The translations under genes and the position numbers were made by a program. Under the pieces are notes generated by a model. The model saw only the letters and a program-made list of their open reading frames with translations. It searched no databases and was not told the origin of the DNA. Shown here in pieces: positions 26,412-35,272 of a stretch of 64,000 nt of DNA (the stretch's first letter is position 1; the number at the start of each line of letters is the position of its first letter). The stretch is from NCBI RefSeq assembly GCF_039634365.2, contig NZ_CP155079.2:2666001-2730000 (forward strand). Direction: 5' to 3'. Source of the stretch: Mucilaginibacter sp. PAMB04168 (GTDB lineage Bacteria > Bacteroidota > Bacteroidia > Sphingobacteriales > Sphingobacteriaceae).

Positions 26412-28574
26412 ATGAATAATATAAAGCTATTCTTTTTGTTGGCATTGATGCTGTCTTTTATAACAGGCTATGCACAAAACAATAAACGTATCATTATTGA
26501 AACTGATCGCACCTCGCTTATATTAACGGTAGGTAAGAATGGGCACGTTTACCAGTCTTATTTGGGCGAGCGCTTCCAAAACCGCGAGGATAACAACAGT
26601 GCGCCTCAAGGAAAAAACGCCTATATCACCGGTGGTATGGACGATCAGTTTCAGCCGGCCATCCGTATCACTCATGCCGATGGCAATCCCTCACTAGATC
26701 TTGTTTATGTTGATCAGAAGGTAAACAACCCTGATGCAGCGAGTACAGAAACCGTCGTCACTTTAAAAGACCCTCAATATCCTGTCATAGTTAAGCTACA
26801 CTATCAGGCATACGCCCATGAGGATGTGATCAAGTCCTGGACCGAGATCATCAACAACGAGAAAGGAACGATCACCCTGAACGATTATGCCTCATCCATG
26901 CTGCATTTTGATGCTGAGAGCTATTGGCTTACTCAGTTTCATGGCGATTGGGCTTATGAAATGCAAATGCAGGAGTCGAAACTGACCAGCGGAATTAAAG
27001 AGATCGATAGTAAACTCGGTACCCGGGCAAATATGTACCAAAGCCCAATGTTTTTGCTGTCGTTGAACAAATTAAGCGATGAAAATACCGGTGAGGTTAT
27101 AGCCGGTACACTGGCCTGGACAGGGAACTTTCGCTTTCACTTTGAGCAGGATCAAAACAACTCGCTGCGTGTTGTATCAGGTATTAATCCATATGCATCA
27201 GCTTATCAATTAACCGCAGGCAAAACCTTTACTACTCCGGCTTTCATTTTTACCTATTCAGCAAATGGACGCGGACAGGTAAGCCGAAACTTACATACCT
27301 GGGCACGTAACCATGATGTAATGGACGGCAACGGGTCTCGCCTGGTATTGCTTAACAATTGGGAAACCACCAAATTTGATTTTAATGAACAGCAGCTCAA
27401 CGGGATGCTTGATAATACCGTTAAAATAGGCGCAGATCTTTTTCTGCTTGATGATGGCTGGTTTGGAAATAAGTATCCTCGTAGTGACGACAAGACTGCA
27501 TTGGGCGATTGGCAACCCACTCAAAATAAGCTTCCGAATGGGATCGGTAATCTGATAAAGCAAGCCAAGGCAAAAGGTACTAAGTTTGGTATATGGATTG
27601 AACCTGAGATGGTAAATCCTAAAAGCGAACTATACGAGAAACACCCCGATTGGATATTGAAGCTGCCTAATCGTGCCGAAAACTATTATCGCAATCAACT
27701 GGTGCTAGATCTTACTAACCCAAAAGTAGCTGATTTTGTATTCCGTACGATGGATGAACTAATTGAAAAAAATCAGGGACTGGCGTTCATTAAGTGGGAT
27801 TGCAATCGGCTGATGACTAATACATGGTCAGCACATCTCAAGGATAAGCAATCGAACTTGTTTGTCTACTATGTTCAAAGCTTTTATAATATATTAAAGC
27901 GTTTACGTGCTAAGCACCCTCAGCTGCCTATAATGTTATGCTCAGGAGGCGGTGCCAGAACAGATTACGAAGCTCTAAAATACTTCACCGAGTTTTGGGC
28001 AAGCGATGATACAGATCCGGTTGAGCGCGTATACATTCAGTGGGGCTATAGCAATTTTTTCCCCGCAAATACTGTGGCCTGCCATGTAACTTCATGGGGT
28101 AAACAATCACTAAAGTTCAGAACTGATGTAGCCATGATGGGTAAGTTAGGTTATGACATCGACGTAAATAAAATGACGCCCAACGAACTTGTCTTTACAC
28201 AACAGGCCATCAAAAATTACAAACGCCTTAGCAATGTAATTTGGCGCGGCGATATTTACAGGCTCATCTCGCCCTATGAGGCCAACCGTGCAGTGCTTAT
28301 GTACGTAGACAGTACAAAAACTAAGGCGGTTCTATTCAATTATAATCTAAATATCCGCGAACGTGAACAAGTGAACCGTGTACGTCTTCAGGGGCTTAAC
28401 CCACAGGCCAAGTACAAAATAGAAGAAACCAATTTGATGCCTGGTACAAAGGCAATTCTTACCGACAACGGCCGGACTTTTACCGGCGACTACTTAATGA
28501 AAGTTGGCCTCGACCTGAATAACTGGCACTTGAAGGCATTAACAAGTTCAGTAGTAGAAATAACCCTACAATAG
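26412..28574 (+). CDS. Secreted GH36 alpha-galactosidase
   Basis: The 720-residue protein has a signal peptide (about 1-21, GYAQ), an N-terminal beta-supersandwich (to about 300), a catalytic TIM barrel (about 310-640) and a C-terminal beta domain. Barrel motifs are FLLDDGWFG, GIWIEPEMVNP, nucleophile D463 in FIKWDCNR and CSGGGARTDYE followed by the acid/base aspartate near 532 in WASDDTD. GH36 releases alpha-1,6-linked galactose from raffinose-type sugars and galactomannan side chains. With two GH2 and two GH3 enzymes it completes an exo-acting set able to strip alpha-Gal and beta-linked sugars. It lies 9 nt after the GH2 gene. Confidence 0.94.
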   Translation: MNNIKLFFLLALMLSFITGYAQNNKRIIIETDRTSLILTVGKNGHVYQSYLGERFQNREDNNSAPQGKNAYITGGMDDQFQPAIRITHADGNPSLDLVYVDQKVNNPDAASTETVVTLKDPQYPVIVKLHYQAYAHEDVIKSWTEIINNEKGTITLNDYASSMLHFDAESYWLTQFHGDWAYEMQMQESKLTSGIKEIDSKLGTRANMYQSPMFLLSLNKLSDENTGEVIAGTLAWTGNFRFHFEQDQNNSLRVVSGINPYASAYQLTAGKTFTTPAFIFTYSANGRGQVSRNLHTWARNHDVMDGNGSRLVLLNNWETTKFDFNEQQLNGMLDNTVKIGADLFLLDDGWFGNKYPRSDDKTALGDWQPTQNKLPNGIGNLIKQAKAKGTKFGIWIEPEMVNPKSELYEKHPDWILKLPNRAENYYRNQLVLDLTNPKVADFVFRTMDELIEKNQGLAFIKWDCNRLMTNTWSAHLKDKQSNLFVYYVQSFYNILKRLRAKHPQLPIMLCSGGGARTDYEALKYFTEFWASDDTDPVERVYIQWGYSNFFPANTVACHVTSWGKQSLKFRTDVAMMGKLGYDIDVNKMTPNELVFTQQAIKNYKRLSNVIWRGDIYRLISPYEANRAVLMYVDSTKTKAVLFNYNLNIREREQVNRVRLQGLNPQAKYKIEETNLMPGTKAILTDNGRTFTGDYLMKVGLDLNNWHLKALTSSVVEITLQ

Positions 28575-28600
28575 ACATACATCAACCAGGTCATTAAACC

Positions 28601-29392
28601 ATGCACTTATCTTACCGTAAATTTTTGATTGCCGCCATATGCTTGTGCATCCATGTGATGGCAAAGGCTCAAAGCATTGACGCAGGGCGTCAAAATGTTA
28701 ATATCGTTTTTATTGGCAATAGTATCACTTATGGCGGTGGCTTAAAAAGTCCGGCAACCGAAGCGCCTCCGGTATCAGCTGTTGGGTGGTTGCGCACTCA
28801 AGCCAAAGTTGGAACCGTTAGTTTTAAAAACATGGGCTTTAGCGGGCATACCACACTGGATTTTTTGCCTGGTAGTGGCCGGGATTTCAATCAGGTTGAG
28901 CGAGCCGTAGCCAGTTTTGAGGATAGCAAGGCACAGCTTGTTTTCTCGCTGATATTGGGTACTAATGATAGTGCTGTTAAAGGGCCGCACGGTGCACCCG
29001 TATCTCCTCAAAGCTATGAGAAAAACCTGCACGCCATCGCCAATCAACTACTGAAACAATACCCGGGGTGTAAACTTGTGTTTCAACAGCCTATCTGGTA
29101 CAGCCCCAATACGCATAACCGGGGTGCTACTTATGATGCAGAGGGATTGGAGCGACTGCAAAGCTACTTTCCGGTCATACGTGCGGTCGTTATAAGTTAC
29201 CGTAAAACGTACCCGAATCAGGTCTTTCTGGGCGATAAAAAAGCATTCAAATTCTTTAAGCATCACGCCGAAGATTTTTTTCAACATGAAGATGGAGTGG
29301 AAGGAGTGTTTTTCTTGCATCCTAATAAAATGGGTGCTGTTAAATTAGGTGAGTTTTGGGCAAAAGCTATTTACAGAACGGTTTTGAATTAG
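28601..29392 (+). CDS. Secreted SGNH/GDSL-type esterase
   Basis: The 263-residue exported protein (signal ending VMAKAQ, about 23) has block I IVFIGNSITYGG (catalytic Ser of GNS), a block II glycine in NMGFSGHTT, block III ILGTNDSA (G..N) and block V HPNKMGA with the catalytic His. The usual Asp three residues before that His is replaced by a hydrophobic stretch (GVFFLHPN); an Asp-Gly lies several residues earlier. It probably deacetylates sugar esters in the PUL1 substrate. It is last in the PUL1 operon, 26 nt after GH36; no terminator with a T-tract was found after it. Confidence 0.85.
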   Translation: MHLSYRKFLIAAICLCIHVMAKAQSIDAGRQNVNIVFIGNSITYGGGLKSPATEAPPVSAVGWLRTQAKVGTVSFKNMGFSGHTTLDFLPGSGRDFNQVERAVASFEDSKAQLVFSLILGTNDSAVKGPHGAPVSPQSYEKNLHAIANQLLKQYPGCKLVFQQPIWYSPNTHNRGATYDAEGLERLQSYFPVIRAVVISYRKTYPNQVFLGDKKAFKFFKHHAEDFFQHEDGVEGVFFLHPNKMGAVKLGEFWAKAIYRTVLN

Positions 29393-29793
29393 TACCAAGT
29401 TGATTTTCATAAAGAGCAAACTTTTCGACCTGTAAACCAATGGTTTAAATTAAAATTTTAAAAGAAATGATTTTTGGAGGGTATTATTAGGTACCTCGAT
29501 GCTTATCTGTATTAAACCAATATAAACATCAAATGATACAGCCGCGAAGTAGTTAGATTCGAGGTTTTCTGATGTAATAAATTTTGTGGCCCCGGTAAAC
29601 CCTTTGCGCATACCATGTGAAGCAAATAGCTTTAGATATTTTTTTAAAAATGCTTTTATGTAGCACGTAGGGAACGGGTAAGATAAAGTCGGGAATAAAG
29701 TTCATTTCCGGAGGATAAAGAATAGATAAATATTCCAGATAAAACCAATTAAACCTAATAGAATATGAATAAAACCTATACCTGACCTTCGTA
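29393..29793. other. Intergenic region between PUL1 and PUL2
   Basis: About 400 bases were searched without finding a gene, tRNA or terminator. A 15-bp near-palindrome TAAACCAATGGTTTA (29436-29450) lies 43 bp after the SGNH gene in AT-rich DNA. ACCTAT (29774-29779) also occurs before leader copy A (at 11334), a weak hint of a shared promoter element. Confidence 0.4.
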
Positions 29794-29929
29794 AAAGCTG
29801 ACCGTAGGTACGTCAATACTCACGCTCACTTAATTCCGCCCAAAGATGATTCACAGCCATTTAAGAGCAGCTGCCAGGCGGCCGCATGGGCTTTCTTGTG
29901 TCAAAAAATAACGATTAACAACCAAAACC
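29794..29929 (+). promoter_or_regulatory. Conserved leader RNA of STN-type susC, copy B
   Basis: This 136-nt leader matches copy A (11348-11490): AAAGCTGACCG at the start, the loop GTACGTCAATAC, the identical 19-nt block (29846-29864), a GCATGGGC segment, TTGTGTC, and the susC start region CCTGTACTTGTAAA. The hairpin is kept with mismatches, and one pair has changed on both sides (T29805-A29822 here, G11359-C11376 in copy A). That favours selection on RNA structure. Confidence 0.65.
29846..29911 (+). CDS. Upstream ORF (21 codons) in the susC leader, copy B
   Basis: ATG 29846 to TAA 29911 encodes 21 residues beginning MIHSHL, with an Ala/Arg-rich middle (RAAARRPHG) and CVKK at the end. The distance from the MIHSHL block to the Cys-Val codons equals that in copy A, despite compensating indels between them. 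The stop codon lies 18 nt before the susC start. Leader-peptide control of susC is possible but untested. Confidence 0.4.
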   Translation: MIHSHLRAAARRPHGLSCVKK

Positions 29930-32900
29930 ATGTATTGTAAACCTGTACTTGTAAAGTTCATGAGATTTAGTTTTTTACAATTAATACTCGCTTTGACCAT
30001 TTTGGGTAGCAGCCTCGCCGAGGGAAGCGGTGCGCAACCCATTCTGGACAAGAGGGTTAGTATTAACCGAACGGGTTTGGAACTTAAAAAAATCCTAACC
30101 GAACTCGAACAGAAATATAAAGTCAATTTTGTTTATAGCCCAGCGCTTATCAATGTTGACGATAAAATTGACTTGAAATTTCGCGATACGCCCCTTTCTG
30201 AGGTGCTCAAGCAATTGCTTGATAAAAAGGAACTCTACTTTGAGGTTTCGGGAGATGTTATTGTCATTCGTAACACCAAAACATCTGGCAATTACCCCGT
30301 TTTGCCAAAAGAGGTATCACCACCTGCTGAGATACCTGTTTCAGGAAGAATAACCGATGAAAAAGGTGATCCTGTTCCGGGTGTCACTATTAATATCAAG
30401 GGGAGCACTAAAGGTACGGTGTCAGACCCGGACGGTAAGTATCAGCTCACGGTTCTTACCGGAAATGAAACCTTGGTATTTAAATTTGTAGGGTATAAAA
30501 CCCAGGAGATCTCTTTAGATACCAGAAGACAACTTAATGTATCGCTCGAGCCTGATGTGACCAGCCTCAACGAAGTGGCCGTGGTAGCTTACGGCATACA
30601 AAAAAAGGAAAGTTTGGTAGCATCTATTTCTACGGTAAATGTAAGAGATGTGAAACAGGCGGCTCCCCGCTCGCTAACTAATGCACTTGCCGGCAAAGTT
30701 TCAGGTTTAATATCCGTACAAAGAAGTGGCGAACCGGGTTATGATGATGCCCAGTTCTGGATAAGAGGTATCAGTACATTTGGTGCCGGAGCCAGTCCGC
30801 TAGTATTGGTTGACGGTGTTGAGCGGCCCATATCAAATATAGAACCTGAAGAAATTGCTACCATTTCTGTGCTCAAGGATGCTGCTGCCACTTCGGTATA
30901 TGGTGTAAGAGGAGCTAACGGAGTAATCCTTGTTACAACCCGCAGAGGGTCCACCCAGAAACCAGCTATCAGTTTTAAACTGGAACAAGGCAGCAATAGG
31001 CCTACCAGGCTTCAGGATTATGTAGATGGTCCCACATGGCTTACGTTGTACAACGAGGCACAGTTAGCTACTAACCCAAGCTTTGTTACTCCTTATACTC
31101 CCGCAATTATAGATAAATATCGCAGCGGCGAAGATCCATACTTGTATCCTAATGTAGATTGGCTAGACCTGATACTGAAAGACCATGCCAATAATCAAAG
31201 AGCAAACTTAAACGTAACCGGTGGCAGCGATATGTCAAAATATTTTATATCCGCCGGCTATTATCAGGAGGATGGGATTTGGAAAGGCGATAATCTCAAC
31301 GCATACAACACCAATGCAAAAGTAAAACGATACAATTTCAGAGCGAACGTTGACGTAAACCTGAATAAGTATACAGAGCTTAGCCTTGGTTTGGGCGGTA
31401 TCTTAGTTACATCAAATTATCCCGGAACGAGTAGTGGAAATATCTGGTCGACGATACAAAATAACACACCCATCGGTTATTCTCCAACTTACCCCGACCC
31501 CGCAAACCCTGGAAAATCTCTTTACGGTGGAATCAGCAGCCTTATTAACCCGTATGCACAACTTACGGGCACAGGCTTCATCACTGAATGGAGAAACAAC
31601 ATCCAGACTGATCTCACTCTCAGGCATGATCTGTCGAGGTTTGTGAAAGGACTTACTATCCAGGGAAAGTTCGCTTTCGACGGTTACAACTATCATAATA
31701 TTAATCAAATACGATCATACTTGGCTAACAGCGACCAGGTTGATAAGTATTTTGCATCGGGTCGTGATGCTGCCGGGAATTTAATCCTGAGCAGATTAGT
31801 GACCGGAAAGGCCGACCTTGGCTTTTCAAAAGCTGCGGGCGGAAACCGGCGAATCTATGTTCAGGCCAACATTGATTATAGCCGTAGTTTTGGAAAACAT
31901 GATGTAAAAGCATTATTGCTATACAATCAGCAGGACTACCAGGACGCTGATGCCACAGATGCTATAAGTGCACTCCCTTTCAGGCTTCAGGGGGTGGTTT
32001 CCAGGCTTTCGTATGGTTATAATAATCGTTATTTTCTGGAAGTGAGCGCCGGCTATAATGGCTCTGAGAACTTTTCACCGGGACACCGTTATGGCTTGTT
32101 CCCTGCAGTTGCTGCGGGTTGGATCGTTTCTCAGGAATCCTTTTTCAAGAACAACATATCCTGGATTGAATATTTGAAGCTACGCGGCTCTTGGGGTATA
32201 AAAGGAAACGACCAGATTGGCGGCCGGAGGTTTGCTTACCTGACAACTGTAGGGGGCGGCAATGGCAGCTATACCTTCGGTATCGACGCTAATAATGGCT
32301 TTGGTGGAAGAGGCGAGGACCAATGGGGCGCAGATCTTACCTGGGAAAAGGAGCGTGAAGTGGATTTGGGATTAGAGACCAGGTTTTTAAATGGCTTTAA
32401 CATTCAAGCCGATGTATTTAAACGCCACCGTAAAGGTATTTTCCTGCAACGCGCCTCGTTACCTGCAACCCTGGGTTTGCAAAACAACCCGTACGGCAAC
32501 CTCGGAGAAATGGAAAATAAGGGTTTTGAGGCTACCGTGGAGTACAGAGCCCGGGTAGGCGCCTTAGATGCCACTTTTAGAGGCAACTATACTTATGCCA
32601 GAAACAAGCTGCTCAATACAGATCAGCCCGATTATCTTTATAACTACCAAAACCGGGTAGGAAAGCGCTATAACCAACCTTTTGGGTTAATTGCACTTGG
32701 TCTTTTCCAGGATCAGCAAGATATAGCAAACTCGCCGGTGCAACAGTTTGGTGCTGTAAGACCTGGCGATATCAAGTACATGGATTACAATAACGACGGT
32801 GTGGTCAATGCCTATGACCAGGTAGCCATAGGTAATCCGGCGGTGCCTCAATCAATTTACGGGTTTGGAACAACGCTCGCTTTAAAGGGATTTGACTTTT

Positions 32901-33331
32901 CCGTTTTCTTTCAGGGAAATGGTTCAGCCAGCTTTACACTTGGCGGCACGGGCTGGTATCCTTTTCAGGGAGGCGGACTTATCGGCAACCTGAATGTGAA
33001 CAGTCTTGACCGCTGGACGCCTGATAATCCCCGGCAGGATGCGCTGTTCCCAAGATTGTCTTTCGGAAGCAATACCAACAACTATCAAACTTCCACATGG
33101 TGGCAGCGTGATGCGGCTTATATCCGGCTTAAGACAGCCGAACTTGGTTATACCTTACCTAAATCACTCACAAAAAGGTTGAAAATAAATACGCTCAGGG
33201 TTTACGCCAGTGGGCTCAACCTGTACACCTGGAGTAAGTTTAAGTTTTGGGATCCTGAATTGGGCAGTGCCAATGGCGGGGCCTATCCGATTCAGAAAAC
33301 GTTCAACTTTGGTGTAAACCTTAATCTTTAA
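29930..33331 (+). CDS. STN-type SusC TonB-dependent transducer/receptor (PUL2)
   Basis: The 1133-residue protein has a signal peptide (MYCKPVLVKFM to EGSGAQ), STN domain (about 48-112; LKKILTELEQKYKVNFVYSPAL), carboxypeptidase-regulatory-like domain (about 135-215; ISGRITDEKGDPVPGVTINIKG has the family pattern), TonB box LNEVAVVAYG and plug with LVLVDGVERP and LKDAAATSVYGVRGANGVI. The barrel ends FNFGVNLNL. The STN domain implies signalling to a FecR protein, yet none is encoded in PUL2; the nearest is at 10225 in PUL1. The N-terminus and leader resemble those of the PUL1 susC, while the plug and barrel differ, as expected for another glycan. Confidence 0.95.
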   Translation: MYCKPVLVKFMRFSFLQLILALTILGSSLAEGSGAQPILDKRVSINRTGLELKKILTELEQKYKVNFVYSPALINVDDKIDLKFRDTPLSEVLKQLLDKKELYFEVSGDVIVIRNTKTSGNYPVLPKEVSPPAEIPVSGRITDEKGDPVPGVTINIKGSTKGTVSDPDGKYQLTVLTGNETLVFKFVGYKTQEISLDTRRQLNVSLEPDVTSLNEVAVVAYGIQKKESLVASISTVNVRDVKQAAPRSLTNALAGKVSGLISVQRSGEPGYDDAQFWIRGISTFGAGASPLVLVDGVERPISNIEPEEIATISVLKDAAATSVYGVRGANGVILVTTRRGSTQKPAISFKLEQGSNRPTRLQDYVDGPTWLTLYNEAQLATNPSFVTPYTPAIIDKYRSGEDPYLYPNVDWLDLILKDHANNQRANLNVTGGSDMSKYFISAGYYQEDGIWKGDNLNAYNTNAKVKRYNFRANVDVNLNKYTELSLGLGGILVTSNYPGTSSGNIWSTIQNNTPIGYSPTYPDPANPGKSLYGGISSLINPYAQLTGTGFITEWRNNIQTDLTLRHDLSRFVKGLTIQGKFAFDGYNYHNINQIRSYLANSDQVDKYFASGRDAAGNLILSRLVTGKADLGFSKAAGGNRRIYVQANIDYSRSFGKHDVKALLLYNQQDYQDADATDAISALPFRLQGVVSRLSYGYNNRYFLEVSAGYNGSENFSPGHRYGLFPAVAAGWIVSQESFFKNNISWIEYLKLRGSWGIKGNDQIGGRRFAYLTTVGGGNGSYTFGIDANNGFGGRGEDQWGADLTWEKEREVDLGLETRFLNGFNIQADVFKRHRKGIFLQRASLPATLGLQNNPYGNLGEMENKGFEATVEYRARVGALDATFRGNYTYARNKLLNTDQPDYLYNYQNRVGKRYNQPFGLIALGLFQDQQDIANSPVQQFGAVRPGDIKYMDYNNDGVVNAYDQVAIGNPAVPQSIYGFGTTLALKGFDFSVFFQGNGSASFTLGGTGWYPFQGGGLIGNLNVNSLDRWTPDNPRQDALFPRLSFGSNTNNYQTSTWWQRDAAYIRLKTAELGYTLPKSLTKRLKINTLRVYASGLNLYTWSKFKFWDPELGSANGGAYPIQKTFNFGVNLNL

Positions 33332-33374
33332 TGCTTAACGTAATCAAAGTAAAATAAATGCTAAATCAAAAGCC

Positions 33375-35189
33375 ATGATAAGAAATAAACTAAAATATAT
33401 TCTGCTGGTACTTTCAAGCATCGCGTTAGTATCCTGCAAAAAGTTTCTTGATAAGCAGCCGAACGATATGCTCAACATCGACCAGGTGTTTACAATCCGG
33501 CTCGAAACGGAGCGTTACCTGGCAAACGTGTATAGTTACATCCCAGACCCGCTGATTTGTAACGGAACAAATTATACCCCGCTTTCGGATGAGGCAGACT
33601 GGGTTTTCAACTGGCCTCATCAGCAGATAAACACCGGGAACTGGTCACCCGTTTCGGCACCTTTTGACTTGTGGGCTAAATATTATAAAGGTATTCGCGC
33701 AGCAAGTACGTTTATTAACAGAGTAGGAGAGTGTGCGGAATGTGATCAGCTTAACCCAGGAATTACCGCGCAGTACAGGGAACAGGCAAGGGTGCTAAGG
33801 GCCTATTATTACTTTTTGTTATTGCGCCAATACGGCCCGGTTGTTATTTTGCCCGAAACGCCGCTACCAATTGATGCGCCGCTCGACGAAATTCAGATGC
33901 CGAGAAACTCTTATGACGAATGTGTAGACTTTATTGTATCCGAGCTTGATAAGGCAGAAAAGGTGTTGCCGGATAATCCACTTAATACGATTGACTATGG
34001 CAGAACTACGGCAGGAGTAGCAAGGGCACTAAAATCTCGGGTGTTACTTTATGCGGCAAGCCCACAGTGGAATGGCAATACAGATTATGCGGATTTTAAA
34101 AACAAGGACGGTAAACAGTTAATTAACCAGGTTTTCAACAAAGAGAAGTGGGTAAAAGCTGCTGCGGCCGCAAAGGCGGTTATAGACAAAATGCCTGGCG
34201 GATTATATAAAAAGAATGGCATAGATGGCAAGTTTGATCCGCTTCTTTCTTATCAGTATCTTTTCTTAGACCGTTGGAATGCAGAAGTTATTTGGGGGCG
34301 CCCGCAAACCGGCGACGTGATCCGTTATGAGCGATGTGCTTCTCCAAGGCAGCTTAATGGCTACATAGGCCTTGGCCCTAGCCAGCAACTGGTAGATGAG
34401 TATGAAATGGAAAATGGTATAGCTCCGTTCACTGCTAACAGTACCACGGCCAACCCGGTAATCAATCCGGCATCTGGCTATCTGGAAGCTGGGTTTTCAA
34501 CCGCAGCAACCAAATATGCAAAGGCCGGAACCTTCAATATGTTTGTAGGAAGAGAACCTCGCTTTTATGCATCAATCGGCTACAATGGTATGGATTGGTT
34601 ATATAAGGGAGCCGATGGTAAAACAATTACCCGTGTTGAGCTTTTTGCAACAGGCAGGGACGGTTATAACGGATCCAATGACCACTCTACCACTGGCTAT
34701 ACCACTACTAAGATGGTAAATCCGGAAAGTGATGTAAAAAATGGCAAGCATGTACTTAAGGCCTGGATATTTTTCAGGCTCGGCGAGTTTTATCTTAATT
34801 ATGCAGAGGCCTTAAATGAAGCCGACCCTGGTAATTCCGATATCGCCAGATATGTAAATCTGGTAAGGGAACGCGCCGGCCTGCCGGCACTCATTACCGG
34901 TTTGTCTCAGGACCAAATGCGGGAACGGATCAGGCATGAGCGCAAGATTGAACTTGCCTTCGAAGAACATCGCTTTTGGGACGTTAGACGTTGGAAAATA
35001 GCGGATAAGACCGAAACCACACCTATTTATGGTCTTAATGTTACTGCCGGTACCAGCTTCACGGATGTTAATTTTTATAAGCGGACCATAGTAGAGACAA
35101 GAGTTTTTAATAAAAAACACATGCTTTGGCCATTGCCGCAATCGGAGATGGATCGTAACAACATCCTGGTGCAAAATCCCGGATGGTAA
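33375..35189 (+). CDS. SusD/RagB-type glycan-binding lipoprotein (PUL2)
   Basis: The 604-residue protein has a lipobox with C21 (ALVSCKKFLDKQPND), SusD helices (YREQARVLRAYYYFLLLRQYGPVVILP) and the C-terminal core (MRERIRHERKIELAFEEHRFWDVRRWKIAD), ending MDRNNILVQNPGW. At 604 residues it is about 110 longer than the other two SusD proteins here, with extra loops that may serve a larger or branched ligand. It lies 43 nt after its susC partner and is followed by a strong hairpin without a T-tract. Confidence 0.95.
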   Translation: MIRNKLKYILLVLSSIALVSCKKFLDKQPNDMLNIDQVFTIRLETERYLANVYSYIPDPLICNGTNYTPLSDEADWVFNWPHQQINTGNWSPVSAPFDLWAKYYKGIRAASTFINRVGECAECDQLNPGITAQYREQARVLRAYYYFLLLRQYGPVVILPETPLPIDAPLDEIQMPRNSYDECVDFIVSELDKAEKVLPDNPLNTIDYGRTTAGVARALKSRVLLYAASPQWNGNTDYADFKNKDGKQLINQVFNKEKWVKAAAAAKAVIDKMPGGLYKKNGIDGKFDPLLSYQYLFLDRWNAEVIWGRPQTGDVIRYERCASPRQLNGYIGLGPSQQLVDEYEMENGIAPFTANSTTANPVINPASGYLEAGFSTAATKYAKAGTFNMFVGREPRFYASIGYNGMDWLYKGADGKTITRVELFATGRDGYNGSNDHSTTGYTTTKMVNPESDVKNGKHVLKAWIFFRLGEFYLNYAEALNEADPGNSDIARYVNLVRERAGLPALITGLSQDQMRERIRHERKIELAFEEHRFWDVRRWKIADKTETTPIYGLNVTAGTSFTDVNFYKRTIVETRVFNKKHMLWPLPQSEMDRNNILVQNPGW

Positions 35190-35211
35190 ACTGTGTAGTC
35201 CCGTTAGTGCA

Positions 35212-35238
35212 TCCGCCCTTTCACTAAGCAAGGGCGGA
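35212..35238 (+). other. Strong intercistronic hairpin after PUL2 susD
   Basis: TCCGCCCTT (35212-35220) pairs perfectly with AAGGGCGGA (35230-35238) around a 9-nt loop. Only ATTATTTAAAA follows, so it is a poor terminator. It could stabilise the 3' end of a processed susCD transcript or partly attenuate the downstream enzyme genes. Confidence 0.5.
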
Positions 35239-35272
35239 GCATTATTTAAAATGAAATAGTACAAACACCAGT

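Noticed and set aside
28601-29392. SGNH esterase as a dead enzyme because the block V Asp is missing
   Set aside because: Ser, Gly, Asn and His blocks are intact, and an Asp-Gly lies a few residues before the His. Some exported relatives, as I recall, have a longer loop here, so loss of activity is not supported.
29436-29450. Palindrome TAAACCAATGGTTTA as an operator
   Set aside because: The 7-bp arms in AT-rich DNA are expected several times per 64 kb by chance, and the site is neither at a promoter nor followed by a T-tract.
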